DNA of 64,000 nt from a bacterium (GCA_018062085.1 JAGOSY010000013.1:1-64000); one strand, 5' to 3'. Positions 53,762 to 63,256 are shown, numbered from the stretch's first letter. A program made the numbers and translations. The notes: generated by a model from the letters alone, not told the origin.

Positions 53762-53796
53762 AAAAAGCCACCCAGATAAATCTGCGGCGGCTTTTT
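53762..53796 (+). terminator. Second hairpin of a tandem terminator
   Basis: AAAAAGCC...CAGAT and ATCTG...GGCTTTTT pair over about 16-17 bp with two mismatches, followed by a T run. It stands 45 nt after the 17-bp hairpin. Together they may form a tandem or bidirectional terminator for the SNF2 gene and the convergent gene at 54194. The remainder of 53596-54193 holds nothing I recognise. Confidence 0.7.
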
Positions 53797-54193
53797 CACT
53801 ATCGTCTGACTGCCTATTGCGTAGGCTCGATATTTCTTGCTGCTTCAAGTCAGAATCCACAGCTAGCGGGTTATCACTACAGTTTCCGGTCTGCGCAGAC
53901 CTGATGTTTCCACTTAACCCCTCGGCTCAAAGCACACAACTTATTTATTGGTGTGTGCTCACCGCTTATGTAATTAGTATATCCGAGACGAAATCTATTG
54001 GAAGTCCCCCGATGAAAATACTTTGCATATCTGCTGACAATTCGAACGCTTGCTGTTTGTGCCACTATTGATGTCTAGTCTGATAGCCAAGTGCCTGAAC
54101 CATGCTTGCGCCATCGCTATATTCATTTGTATATATAGTTATGCACAGGTTTCAACTAGAAAGCAGCAACGCCTTGCTTAATCTCCCAAATCT

Positions 54194-54967
54194 TCATTTG
54201 CTAAATAGTTTCTTCCACCAGGGCCGCTCTAGGCTTTCTAGCTTTTGCGTTAATGCGGACAACTGTTCTGCTACCGAAGTTTCTCTGGCGGTGTTTTCCA
54301 GCTGAAGCAATTCTAGTTCTTGATGCATTGAAACTTCCAGTTCAACTTTCTCTTCATGTAGTTCGAAAACGCGCTCCTCCAGTCGTTTTGCTTTCAGTCG
54401 CTCTATTTCTAGTTCGTCATTTGCTGCTTTGGTAGCGGCTGAAATTTGTTTGGCAGCTTCGGCGCTCAGTCTATCAACGAGAGGCTGAAGCACTTGTTCG
54501 CTGATGGCATGCTCGATGAAGTCTTCTATGCGTGCTTTTTCTTGCTGATACCATTCACCGCGTAGTATTTCTGAGGCATTTTGTCTTATGGGCAAGCCAG
54601 TTCTTTGATCTAGGCTGCTCTCTAAGTCTGCTTCAAATGCGGTGGCAGTTATTACATTGAGAATTTGTACTGCCGAATCTGACTGATTGGAGTTGTGATT
54701 GGCAGTAGCGTGACTGCTCTGACTTGTGTCCGATTGGTTTGGATAAGCAGCTCTTCTTTTGGCTAAAGTGCTTTCGATGGAGTGGCTGTGAACAAACCAC
54801 TTTTCTCGGTCGCCAACTAATTTCTTTTCTCCAAGCAGTTGGCCATTCAAGAGGCGCTCACGGATTGACTTTTTGTCGAGGTTGAGAATGGCAGCAGCAT
54901 CTTTGATCGACAATAGTTTTTCTGCGCGCCCTGTTTCAGTTTCGACTTGCTCAATGTCTGAAATCAT
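54194..54967 (-). CDS. HTH and coiled-coil protein with PWWKKLF tail
   Basis: An N-terminal HTH_17-like domain (residues about 15-72: KLLSIKDAAAILNLDKKSIRERLLNGQL, then a KWFVHSHSIESTL end) is followed by a linker, then a helical/coiled-coil region (about 150-250) and a tail LERPWWKKLFSK. This is the same plan as the protein at 44314: winged/HTH domain, coil, aromatic-basic tail. AGAGGA precedes the ATG. It probably binds DNA as an oligomer. Single gene, opposite to the SNF2 helicase. Confidence 0.72.
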   Translation of the reverse strand: MISDIEQVETETGRAEKLLSIKDAAAILNLDKKSIRERLLNGQLLGEKKLVGDREKWFVHSHSIESTLAKRRAAYPNQSDTSQSSHATANHNSNQSDSAVQILNVITATAFEADLESSLDQRTGLPIRQNASEILRGEWYQQEKARIEDFIEHAISEQVLQPLVDRLSAEAAKQISAATKAANDELEIERLKAKRLEERVFELHEEKVELEVSMHQELELLQLENTARETSVAEQLSALTQKLESLERPWWKKLFSK

Positions 54968-55149
54968 TTTTCCTCTTATTTAGCAGCTGCTCTTTTGCGG
55001 CCTCTAATTTGTGTTTCTTATCTAGCAGTCTCTTTCTTGCCCCTTTCTTATCTCTTTCGGATATGCCTTCCGCTAGCTATATTCAGGCTTTCCAGCATTA
55101 TAAGCGGGAAAGATACGTTTCTTCGTCTTTGCATCCCAAACAAGTATTG

Positions 55150-55740
55150 TTATTCGATGTGCATTCGTACTGCTTTGAATTCTGGAAGGCGGCTAGATGG
55201 TAGCTGATCTCTGAGCTGCGCTGATGTGTACCACCATTGCATTGCCGAGCCTCCGGCCATACCGCCTATTGCACCAAAACCTAAGGCTTCAGATCCAGTT
55301 CCTGCTATGTAAGCTGCCGCTGTAGGGTTTTTTAGTATGCCAATGCCGACCGCAGCTGCCGTCATTGTTACGACTCCTCCGCCCCAGACCGCTTTAGCTA
55401 TTTGGGAATTATGTTGAAAGTCAAAGGCAATCCTTCTGGCTTTATCGATGACCAAGCTATGTTCAGCAAAGTAATTTAGTTTGTCATCTAAGTGAATTTC
55501 AAGTTTAGGTAGACCTGAAGCACCTTCGGCGTTTTCAAAAGACTTCGATTGTGATTGGTCTAAAGTTGTGGTTAGTGAATTGTCTGAAGCCGGGTTCAGT
55601 GTCCGCTCCGCTTGCCTTAGGGCTGGGGTTTTTGCTTCTCCTTGCGGTGGGTAGTGGGAGCTGAAATGGAAAGGGTAGGGAGCTTTATGTGAGTCTTGTG
55701 TTTTAGTGTGCTCTTGTTTTTCTGTCGAATCTGCTCTCAT
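55150..55740 (-). CDS. Hypothetical protein with disordered N-terminus and Gly-rich membrane segment
   Basis: The first 80 residues (EKQEHTKTQDSHKAP and on) are polar and disordered. A helical part (LNYFAEHSLVIDKARRIAFDF) follows, and then a hydrophobic Gly/Ala-rich stretch at about 118-165 with GGGVV, GIGIL and GFGAIGGMAGGSAMQWW, resembling glycine-zipper membrane proteins. The N-terminal tail places it with the other signal-less proteins in the window. AGGAG lies about 11 nt upstream of the ATG. Function unknown; membrane insertion or pore formation is possible but unsupported. Confidence 0.6.
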   Translation of the reverse strand: MRADSTEKQEHTKTQDSHKAPYPFHFSSHYPPQGEAKTPALRQAERTLNPASDNSLTTTLDQSQSKSFENAEGASGLPKLEIHLDDKLNYFAEHSLVIDKARRIAFDFQHNSQIAKAVWGGGVVTMTAAAVGIGILKNPTAAAYIAGTGSEALGFGAIGGMAGGSAMQWWYTSAQLRDQLPSSRLPEFKAVRMHIE

Positions 55741-55822
55741 AGTCTTTCGCTCCTGGCTTGGTGGTTGATTTCACCATGTTATGTATTTTGCCAGGACGTT
55801 CATATGTGCATTTGCACAGTCT

Positions 55823-57880
55823 TCAAATTTGCAAGGTGAGTTTGAGTGCTCGCAGTAATATGTCTGCTAGTTCTGCCCGGGTGAGCTGGCTGCCGACTTT
55901 TATTTTAAGATTCAAACTGTGATTTAGGCCATTACAGTACTTGCTCAGTCGGGCTACGGCCTGGTCTACTTCTTTAGCTGTCATCAATTCGTCGGGTTCA
56001 AAGCTAAGGCTAGATTCGTTGTGTTCGACTATGGCCGTGACTGACATTATTTGAATGGCCTGGAAGTGCTCGTGAGAGGGTGGCACATCGTCAAACCAGA
56101 AGACAGGGGAGGCACATCCTGGGGCTGTGAGTGCCATTTGCACTGCTAAGAGGTCATTGGCGGAAAGCAGCTGCTGTTCGTTGAATTGGTTGCGACTTAA
56201 ATAGATAGCAGCCAGTGTGCCCGCTGCCGAGCCAATAGCCCACTCGATAGGGTGCAGCCTATAGGCGCCATTGGTTATATGAGTGACACCAATATTCTTG
56301 CAAGCGGCGATATAGTTAGAGCAGTGCTCAGTGATTAAAGCGCCTAGCGGAATTTGGAAAGGCTTGGCGCCTTGTGCTGCTCCGGGTACTTCCTGGCGAC
56401 CGTGAATGTCTACAGGGTAGAGTCCGATGCCGACTGAGTCGTCGTAAAGTCTTGCTCTAGCGCCAGTGTTGCATGACTCGACAATATCTTGTTCGCAGAC
56501 AATTGTTTTGGCATCTAGCCTGCGAGCTTCGCGAATATACGGATGCATCGATAAACCATCGGCGGTGCCTAAGATATTTTTCACAAGCTTTAGCTCTGGG
56601 TAACCCTTGTTGCTACCGTTGCTCCTGTTGCTGTCGTTGCTACTTTTGTTAATCCCACTAGCATCACTTCTTTCATCGGCATCATCTCTTTGCGCTTCGG
56701 TCTGCAACCAATAGAGAAAGCCGAGGCTCAGTCTTTTTGCCAGGGCTAAATAGTCTCTTTGTACAGAAGCCGATTTGTCTATTATGTTTCTATCGCGCAG
56801 ATCATTACTATCCCAATTGATCATGGCTACATCCGAGCTGTAGGTGCCTGGCTTGAATAGGGCTTTGTCAATTAAACGGCGATAGGTCCAGAATGGCAGT
56901 AGTTGACGCTTTTCGCCAGTGCTGAAGTCGTCTACTTCTTCAAACATATGATAGCCATCAAAAGAAAATTTGCCATCAGCTAAAAATTTGTCGTAGTCAG
57001 CCGGTTTTTCAATGACAAAGCTTTTGCCTGGATGATATTCCAGCACAAAAGGATAGACAAAATCTTGCACATTCTCGCTGTCACCGGCAAGTGGGGCGTG
57101 ATTTTCGCCAGTCTCTAAGCGGCTGTCTGAGCCAGTCTTGTATGGTATTTTTGCTAGGCTAAGTAAGTCGCCGAGTTCGGTCGCATCAATAACTATGCGC
57201 GGTTGTATCTCATGAAAGGCACCAGTATCTAGGTCAACAAAGAGCACCGCTTGAATGGCACTCTGTCGAGCTACTGCTACCGCTTTGAGTCTCTGCAGTA
57301 TGTTTAGATTGCCGCTCTTTACTCGCGGCAAAAGCAGATTGTCTAGCACAGGTAGTGCCATTTCTGGTTCGAAAGCCAGCCTTGTCACCCATGATTGGCC
57401 AGGGTGCAGTAAGGGATCACTTGCTGCTGTGTCGGTCAGTTTGCCAGTATCTCTGTAGGCTTGACGAATAGCCTCGCGCATATCGAGATAACTTTTGCAG
57501 GCGCCAGTTGTCTCGACAAATTTATTTTCGTCGAGGGCACTGACTCCTTGGCTGGTCATTTGACCACCTAACCAACTTGTCTCTTCGGTCAATATGGTTG
57601 ATAGGGTCTTGCTCGCCTCTAGGGCCGCAGCGATTCCACCCATGCCACCACCAGCAACCAATATGTCGCAGGTATGAATCAGCGGCGCAGTAAGGGCAAT
57701 GTTCTTCACTGCCGTATCAACATTATCGTTGTCAATGCTATTGCTGCTAGCGCCAGCTTCTGCTCTGACTGCTTCAATGTCGAGAACTTCAAAGCAGATA
57801 GCTTGATCTGGTTTTGATTCGTGGTTGCTGGCTGACTCTGAGGATAATGATGACTCTGAGTAGAAAAATGATCTGTGCAT
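55823..57880 (-). CDS. FAD-dependent oxidoreductase (FAD_oxidored-like)
   Basis: The dinucleotide-binding motif DILVAGGGMGGIAAALEAS at about residues 71-89 is followed by an EETSWLGGQMTSQGVSALDE segment and an RIVIDATELGDLLSLA FAD-binding stretch, the pattern of the FAD_oxidored family (related to xanthan lyase-type and protein-modifying oxidoreductases). A 70-residue N-terminal extension has no counterpart in the family. An Asn/Ser-rich insert (about 400-425: SSNDSNRSNGSN) interrupts the domain and corresponds to GTTGCT-type repeats in the DNA. AGAAG precedes the ATG. Substrate unknown. A single gene, oriented opposite to kdsC. Confidence 0.85.
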   Translation of the reverse strand: MHRSFFYSESSLSSESASNHESKPDQAICFEVLDIEAVRAEAGASSNSIDNDNVDTAVKNIALTAPLIHTCDILVAGGGMGGIAAALEASKTLSTILTEETSWLGGQMTSQGVSALDENKFVETTGACKSYLDMREAIRQAYRDTGKLTDTAASDPLLHPGQSWVTRLAFEPEMALPVLDNLLLPRVKSGNLNILQRLKAVAVARQSAIQAVLFVDLDTGAFHEIQPRIVIDATELGDLLSLAKIPYKTGSDSRLETGENHAPLAGDSENVQDFVYPFVLEYHPGKSFVIEKPADYDKFLADGKFSFDGYHMFEEVDDFSTGEKRQLLPFWTYRRLIDKALFKPGTYSSDVAMINWDSNDLRDRNIIDKSASVQRDYLALAKRLSLGFLYWLQTEAQRDDADERSDASGINKSSNDSNRSNGSNKGYPELKLVKNILGTADGLSMHPYIREARRLDAKTIVCEQDIVESCNTGARARLYDDSVGIGLYPVDIHGRQEVPGAAQGAKPFQIPLGALITEHCSNYIAACKNIGVTHITNGAYRLHPIEWAIGSAAGTLAAIYLSRNQFNEQQLLSANDLLAVQMALTAPGCASPVFWFDDVPPSHEHFQAIQIMSVTAIVEHNESSLSFEPDELMTAKEVDQAVARLSKYCNGLNHSLNLKIKVGSQLTRAELADILLRALKLTLQI

Positions 57881-58023
57881 GGTCTTCTAAGACTTGTCCT
57901 CTTTGCAGCTGCTGGTCGTTACTCGTGTTTCTTACTACTTTTTCTTACTAAGAAGAACATAGCTTAGATCTTCAATGCAAGAACTCGCTAAGCTAAAATG
58001 ATGGGCAAATTGGAGATTAATCT

Positions 58024-58605
58024 ATGCAGCCCCCGGAAAACGACGCCATTATGTCTACTGTGTGCGAGGACGTAAGAAAACGCGCCTCCAAGATCAAGTT
58101 GATTTTAATGGATGTAGACGGTGTCTTGACCGATGGCAAGCTATTTTACTTTCCTGGGCCTGATGGTAAAGCCACTGAATTTAAAGGGTTTAGTTCTCAA
58201 GACGGTCTCGGCTTTCACATGCTTCATTGGAGCGGAATAAAGACCGGTTTGATCAGTGGACGCGACTCTCCAGCCGTAACTGAGCGGGCAAGTATTCTCA
58301 AAATTACCTATGTTTATCAGGGGTTTTTAGAAAAGATTGCTATCTACGAAGAGATTTTGAAGAAAGAAAACTTGACTGACGAGAGTGTCGCTTTCATCGG
58401 TGATGACTTTACTGACTTCCCCTTGATCAAGCGCAGCGGTCTGGGTGTTTGTGTTGGCGACGGCAGGCCAGAGATGCAAGCGCGAGCTGATTACGTCACT
58501 ACAGCCATTGGTGGCAGTGGGGCTTTGCGTGAGGTGGCTGAGCTGGTTTTGAAGTCGAGCGGGCTGTGGCAGCCCATGCTAGCTAAGTATCAGTTGGTAG
58601 ACTAA
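58024..58605 (+). CDS. kdsC: KdsC-like HAD phosphatase
   Basis: HAD motif I (DVDGVLTDG) lies at about residues 30-38, SGRDSPAV forms motif II, and GDDFTDFPLIKRSG contains motif IV. This is the KDO-8-phosphate phosphatase (KdsC/YrbI) subfamily, which makes free Kdo for LPS, although family members also act on other sugar acids. The short C1-type cap is as expected. GGAG lies 8 nt before the ATG. The 193-aa length is near the usual 175-190. Its partners kdsA, kdsB and kdsD are not in the window. Confidence 0.85.
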   Translation: MQPPENDAIMSTVCEDVRKRASKIKLILMDVDGVLTDGKLFYFPGPDGKATEFKGFSSQDGLGFHMLHWSGIKTGLISGRDSPAVTERASILKITYVYQGFLEKIAIYEEILKKENLTDESVAFIGDDFTDFPLIKRSGLGVCVGDGRPEMQARADYVTTAIGGSGALREVAELVLKSSGLWQPMLAKYQLVD

Positions 58606-58614
58606 GCCCTAGGC

Positions 58615-60537
58615 TTAAGCGGCTTTGCTGCTGTTCAATTTGGCCAAGCTGGTGCTGATTGATTCAGAAACAGTTCCTTTGGCTGAGTAAAGTTTGAATG
58701 AGACAGAAGGGTCGCCAACCATGCCGAGGGAGGCAACTGCATCGCACAAGCCGGCAAATACTGATTCTAGAGAAGCAATATCACTGGCGGTGGCGTTACC
58801 CGAGGCTGCTCGGCTGCGAATTGCTCCGGCCATTCCTTCGGCATAGCCAGCCATGCTTGCTGCTTTGCTTTCGGCTGCTTTTGAAGCCATGACCATCTCG
58901 GCTTTGCCCCTCGACTGAGAAGTATACGAACCATCGGCTCTCATTGTGGTGCCATCAGCCATTGTTACTGTGTTGTTGCTGTCTAGTTCGGTTCCGTTTG
59001 CCAATCTGACGTGATTGGCGCTGAAGACATCACCTTCTTTAGTAGTTACGGTGCCAGAGTCGTAGGTATAGTTTTTGGTGGTAATTTTAAACTGGCCGTT
59101 TGGCAGAGCTTCGAGTGTGGTTTTGTTGCCTTTGGCATCTGTGTTCACTACTGTTTTGTTGCTTATGTCTACGCTCTGGCTGGTGTTATTCTCTAGATTC
59201 GTAGTTGTTGTTACACCGTCTTTTTGTGCAGTGTTAAATGATTCAACGACGCTTCCGCTGAGCGTGTTGTCGATCATCGATAGACTGGCTTTGCCGTCAG
59301 TACCATGCAGTGTGTGTGTGATACTGAATTGCACAAGTTGTGCAGCCGCTTTGCGCAGTGCTAGCATTTCTGGCCTTTTGCTTTCACGAATTGAATCGAG
59401 AAATTCTTTTGAGATTTTTTCAGTGGTGCCATCTGGTGAGCAGATTGATAATTCGCCCTTACTGGTGCGAACGAGGTAGCGGCCGTCTGGCATTGAGACA
59501 ATAGATGAGCCATCGTTCTGTAAGGCGACGAAGCTCTGGTCGGCAGCGACGGCAACGATGCCGCCGTCGGCTTGTATCACTACGGTTTTGCCAGTTTTTG
59601 CTGCTTCAGCGGCGGCTGTCTCGACAATTTTAGCTAGGCCTTCTTTTGTTTTCATTTCTTCGCTAGTGACAACAAGGTTGCCATTTTTGTATTCGCCATA
59701 TACTTCAAGTCCATTGTCTTTTCTGTTGAAGACGTGACCAAATCTATTGCCTTTGGCGTCGACGAAGTAAGCGAGTTCGCTGCCTCTTTCAATGACAATA
59801 CTATTGCCACCATCTAGTGCGGCTGTGAAATTGCGGTCTTTGTCGAGAGTGAATTGAATCTTGCCGTCTGGTCCGATTTTAACTTTGTCGCCGGCGTCTG
59901 AGGCATTTAGCTGTCCGCCATCAGTTGTTCTCAGTATTGTACCTTCGGCAGTTCTAACTACGTCGGTTTTACCGGTGGCATCGCGGTGTACAAGGGCTTT
60001 GGTTGTGCGCTCAACTTGACTGGCTTTGCTTGGGTCTTGTGAGTCGTAGGCGGTGAATAGTTTGTGCCAATCACTACTAGAAAGGATTGTTTCAGCAGTG
60101 CTAAGGCTTGCACCTACTTTCTTGTCTTCTACTAAAGGCTTATCGGCCTTGAAGACGAAGTCCCCAATTCCGGTGTCAACTTTAGTGGTTTTACAGAGTT
60201 CACTTTTGGCATCGGTTTTGCAGTTTTCTTTGAGGAAGCTGCTGATGTCAACTTTGTCGTTTGATGCTGGTTTAGTTTTGTCGCCAATACTAAGTGTGGG
60301 CAGCAATGCTGCTGCGTCGGTGAGAAGTGACGAGGCTTTATCGATTCCGCTCGATATATAGGCTGCCATACTTTCGTCGCTGGCTTTGCTTGCCGCTTTC
60401 TGTTCAGGCTTATGCTCTGGCTTTTTACTGGCTTCAAGGGAGAGAAGCAAGCGGCTCTGTTGAGCGTCAACGCCATGCTCTTGAGGCTTGTCGCCTTCTT
60501 TGTGAACGTCTTTTTTAGGGGGTACGTCTAAAGGCAC
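58615..60537 (-). CDS. Large DG-repeat protein with disordered N-terminus
   Basis: The 640-aa protein starts (GTG with GGAG 6 nt upstream) with about 60 residues of charged, disordered sequence and no signal peptide. Residues about 160-530 are beta-repeat-like, organised around DG and NG turns (for example DGGQLNASD, DGKIQFTLD, PDGRYLVRT, PDGTTEKIS, MADGTTMRADGSYTS). The C-terminal 100 residues form an Ala/Ser-rich helical bundle (ESKAASMAGYAEGMAGAI). It resembles the shorter protein at 40568 in repeat style. It converges on kdsC with 9 nt between stops. Function unknown; it could be a structural or effector protein. Confidence 0.7.
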   Translation of the reverse strand: MPLDVPPKKDVHKEGDKPQEHGVDAQQSRLLLSLEASKKPEHKPEQKAASKASDESMAAYISSGIDKASSLLTDAAALLPTLSIGDKTKPASNDKVDISSFLKENCKTDAKSELCKTTKVDTGIGDFVFKADKPLVEDKKVGASLSTAETILSSSDWHKLFTAYDSQDPSKASQVERTTKALVHRDATGKTDVVRTAEGTILRTTDGGQLNASDAGDKVKIGPDGKIQFTLDKDRNFTAALDGGNSIVIERGSELAYFVDAKGNRFGHVFNRKDNGLEVYGEYKNGNLVVTSEEMKTKEGLAKIVETAAAEAAKTGKTVVIQADGGIVAVAADQSFVALQNDGSSIVSMPDGRYLVRTSKGELSICSPDGTTEKISKEFLDSIRESKRPEMLALRKAAAQLVQFSITHTLHGTDGKASLSMIDNTLSGSVVESFNTAQKDGVTTTTNLENNTSQSVDISNKTVVNTDAKGNKTTLEALPNGQFKITTKNYTYDSGTVTTKEGDVFSANHVRLANGTELDSNNTVTMADGTTMRADGSYTSQSRGKAEMVMASKAAESKAASMAGYAEGMAGAIRSRAASGNATASDIASLESVFAGLCDAVASLGMVGDPSVSFKLYSAKGTVSESISTSLAKLNSSKAA

Positions 60538-60697
60538 TTTGGGCTCCGGGATGACCGATGGGGGCTTGAACTGTGTTCGCTTGAAGGCAAGTCAATTGAA
60601 GGCTGGTAACTTCGACTCTTGTGTATATGCGGCAGCCGTAATTTCTGGATAGGGAAAAAACACATTTAATCTTTCTTTTGCCACTTATACTGAGTTT

Positions 60698-61804
60698 ATG
60701 GATAACGAATCGGCAGAACAGCAATATATAGTTGATGGCCGCTATTGGCATAAGCTTTCGGATGGGCGTGTTCAATGCGACTTGTGCCCGCGCTTTTGTC
60801 AGCTAAAAGAAGGCGACCGCGGTTTTTGCTTCGTCCGGCAGAACTTGCAAGATTCAGTAAAGCTCACTACTTATGGGCGGAGCACAGGCTTTTGTATCGA
60901 TCCAATTGAGAAAAAGCCACTTAATCATTTTCTCCCAGGCTCAAGTGTGCTGTCGTTTGGCACTGCTGGCTGCAATTTGGGCTGCCAGTTTTGTCAAAAC
61001 TGGTCAATCAGTAAGTCTCGTGAAATAGAGCTTTTAAGTGAGAAAGCCAACCCAGAGCAAATTGCTTTAGCTGCTCAAGAGCTTGGCTGTGCCTCGGTGG
61101 CCTTTACCTATAACGATCCTGTTATTTGGGCCGAGTATGCCATTGATACGGCCAAAGCCTGCCGCCAGCTGGGTATCAAGGCTGTGGCTGTCACTGCCGG
61201 TTACATCACGCCCCAGGCTAGACCAGAGTTCTATTCAGTGATGGACGCTGCCAATGTGGACCTCAAGGCCTTTACTGAGGTGTTCTACAAGAGACTTACC
61301 CTTTCTCACCTTGAACCTGTGCTTGATACGCTCAAGTGGCTCAAGCAAGAAAGTAACGTCTGGTTTGAAATCACTAATCTGGTAATTCCTCAGGAGAATG
61401 ATTCGGATACTGAGTTTCAGGCCATGTGCCAATGGATTCTCACTAATCTCGGTACGGATGTACCGCTGCATTTCACGGCATTCCACCCAGATTTTCGCTT
61501 AGACCAGCGCCCACCGACCCCACCAGCGACCCTTCTGCGTGCTCGCAAAATTGCCATGGATTTGGGCTTGAAATATGTATATGTAGGCAATGTAGATGAT
61601 GTCAGGCATCAGAGTACCTACTGCCCATCGTGCCGGGCGCTGTTGATTGAGCGCAACTGGTATGAGATTGGAAAATATAATATAGAGGGCCAGTCAGGTT
61701 TTTGCCCTGAATGTGGTCATGTCGTTGCTGGCGTGTTCGGGGCGGCCAAAGGAAGCTGGGGGCGCAAGCGCATGCCTGTTAGTATTAGTAACTGGCAGGA
61801 CTAA
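60698..61804 (+). CDS. amrS: AmmeMemoRadiSam-type radical SAM enzyme
   Basis: The radical SAM cluster motif CNLGCQFC (C92, C96 and C99) is preceded by an N-terminal cysteine-rich segment (CDLCPRFCQL, C27/C30/C34, and C44), and followed by a TIM-barrel core and a C-terminal zinc-ribbon-like part (CPSC and CPECG). This is the AmrS architecture (PflA-like). The usual MEMO and AMMECR1 partners are not next to it. The substrate is unknown. The ATG has a weak ribosome binding site and diverges from the 58615 gene. Length normal. Confidence 0.92.
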   Translation: MDNESAEQQYIVDGRYWHKLSDGRVQCDLCPRFCQLKEGDRGFCFVRQNLQDSVKLTTYGRSTGFCIDPIEKKPLNHFLPGSSVLSFGTAGCNLGCQFCQNWSISKSREIELLSEKANPEQIALAAQELGCASVAFTYNDPVIWAEYAIDTAKACRQLGIKAVAVTAGYITPQARPEFYSVMDAANVDLKAFTEVFYKRLTLSHLEPVLDTLKWLKQESNVWFEITNLVIPQENDSDTEFQAMCQWILTNLGTDVPLHFTAFHPDFRLDQRPPTPPATLLRARKIAMDLGLKYVYVGNVDDVRHQSTYCPSCRALLIERNWYEIGKYNIEGQSGFCPECGHVVAGVFGAAKGSWGRKRMPVSISNWQD

Positions 61805-61837
61805 CAGTAGTTAAATTATAAGTACGGACTTTCAATT

Positions 61838-62251
61838 TTGAGACCAGGAAGCAAATTAACCCCAGGGCCGATTTATACACGGCAAAAGCAGTTGTTGAAA
61901 CTAGCCATATTTGCCTTTGTTAGTTCCAGCCTGGCGCTTTCGGCCAGTTTTGTTGGCGTCAATAGCTTAAAAGCTGAGGGCCTAGAGGGTCATGGTCAGG
62001 ATGGTCACGCCTCGGAGCCGAGGACTCAGCCAGCCGCCGGCACTTTGCGCAATATTGAGTTTCTCCCGAAGGTCTGCACTTCGCGCCCTCCAGCTCGGCC
62101 GCGCAAGTTCTTGCGGCGCAGAAATTTACAGGTTCAGGTTGAGCGCGATGAAAAGTATCTACAGTTGCTTTTGGTTTCAGTTGGATTTGTCGGAATGTTG
62201 ATTCTCATTCTTGTTTTGCGTAGTATGCCCCCTGCTAAAAAATCGGTTTGA
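61838..62251 (+). CDS. Exported small membrane protein
   Basis: The TTG at 61838 is the longest start; its ribosome binding site is poor, and later starts near the signal segment are possible. An N-terminal signal or anchor (about residues 20-46, ending SLKAEG), an extracytoplasmic Pro/Arg-rich part (about 47-105) and a C-terminal membrane segment (about 109-127: LLLVSVGFVGMLILILVLR) make a bitopic or lipoprotein-like arrangement. No domain is recognised. It follows amrS by 33 nt, and a small two-TM protein follows it, so a short operon is possible. Confidence 0.5.
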   Translation: MRPGSKLTPGPIYTRQKQLLKLAIFAFVSSSLALSASFVGVNSLKAEGLEGHGQDGHASEPRTQPAAGTLRNIEFLPKVCTSRPPARPRKFLRRRNLQVQVERDEKYLQLLLVSVGFVGMLILILVLRSMPPAKKSV

Positions 62252-62290
62252 GCCTTAAGATAGCTGTAGTCGAGTAGGTATGGTCTGTCC

Positions 62291-62482
62291 ATGGAAATGC
62301 AACCGCTTGAGAGAATTTTGCTATTTATACTCGGCACTATCTTTGTGGGTGGCGGTGGGGTCTTTACTTTTCAGTCTTTTGAAGATGCAAAGAACGTATT
62401 TGAGGCCCTGCTTTTCTCCCTTATGCTTGTGGCTGCCGGGCTGTGCTTTATAATCTGGTCCATATATGGACCGCCGGGCTGA
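62291..62482 (+). CDS. Small two-TM protein
   Basis: A 63-aa product with two hydrophobic helices (about residues 8-26 and 38-58) joined by a short FQSFEDAKNVFEA loop. It lies 39 nt after the previous gene. The ribosome binding site is only moderate. Families of such small membrane proteins are many and I cannot assign it, but the hydrophobicity pattern supports a real protein. Confidence 0.55.
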   Translation: MEMQPLERILLFILGTIFVGGGGVFTFQSFEDAKNVFEALLFSLMLVAAGLCFIIWSIYGPPG

Positions 62483-62575
62483 TATTCTGAAAGGTTAAAT
62501 CAATCAAGGGTTTGCTTTGGCTTGTCGTAGTAAACTTTTGTCAGTTATTGCCGGTTAAAAGGGTTAGATTCTGCC

Positions 62576-63256
62576 ATGCACAAAGTTTCACGCAAAAATT
62601 CTTTCATATTGCTCAGCCTCGTTGTTGCGCTTGCTTCTGCTGGTGTCACTAGTGGTGCCTATGCCAAGAAGGATAAGTCTGGTGAAGCTGGACCCGATGC
62701 CCAAGCTCTCAACGCCGGTCGCTCTGGTAGCTGGACTACAGCAGCTCAAGGCAAGAATGAACTATCGATTGAAACTTTGCGCAAAGTTGTCGCTGAAAAG
62801 TCCAATGATGCTGTTGCTCACAACGACTTGGGCTGGGCCTTGCGTCTAAACAACGATTTAAAAAATGCTGAAGTTGAATTGCGCAAAGCAGTCGAACTCG
62901 ACCCCAAAATGCATCAAGCCCATTCAAACTTAAGTGTTGTCTACTTCGAACAAGGCAAGATGCAACCTGCTCTTGATCAAGCTCAGCAGGCCGTCAACCT
63001 TGACCAGAGCCAGCCTATCTATCACGTTGTTCTAGGCAATGCCTTGTCTGGAGTTGGTGACAATAAAAGAGCTGTTGAAGAGTACAAGTTGGCAATTAGT
63101 CAAAAGCCAAATTATGAAAACGCCTACTACAATCTAGGTCGCGTTCTCGAAGCAACTGGCGAGAAGACAGAAGCTGGCAAAGTCTTGGCTGAGGCCCTGC
63201 GCCTTGATCCTGAAGATGATCGCGTGATGAAGATTCTGGACCGCATCGTCAAATAG
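62576..63256 (+). CDS. Secreted TPR protein
   Basis: A signal peptide (to about residue 30, AYAKK) precedes at least four TPR units (about 62-220), each with the classical pattern: AHNDLGWALRLNNDLKNAEV, AHSNLSVVYFEQGKMQPALD, YHVVLGNALSGVGDNKRAVE and AYYNLGRVLEATGEKTEAGK. It is likely a periplasmic scaffold protein. No enzymatic part is attached. The last gene of the plus-strand run; a hairpin with a T tract lies between it and the convergent phosphatase-like gene. Confidence 0.85.
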   Translation: MHKVSRKNSFILLSLVVALASAGVTSGAYAKKDKSGEAGPDAQALNAGRSGSWTTAAQGKNELSIETLRKVVAEKSNDAVAHNDLGWALRLNNDLKNAEVELRKAVELDPKMHQAHSNLSVVYFEQGKMQPALDQAQQAVNLDQSQPIYHVVLGNALSGVGDNKRAVEEYKLAISQKPNYENAYYNLGRVLEATGEKTEAGKVLAEALRLDPEDDRVMKILDRIVK

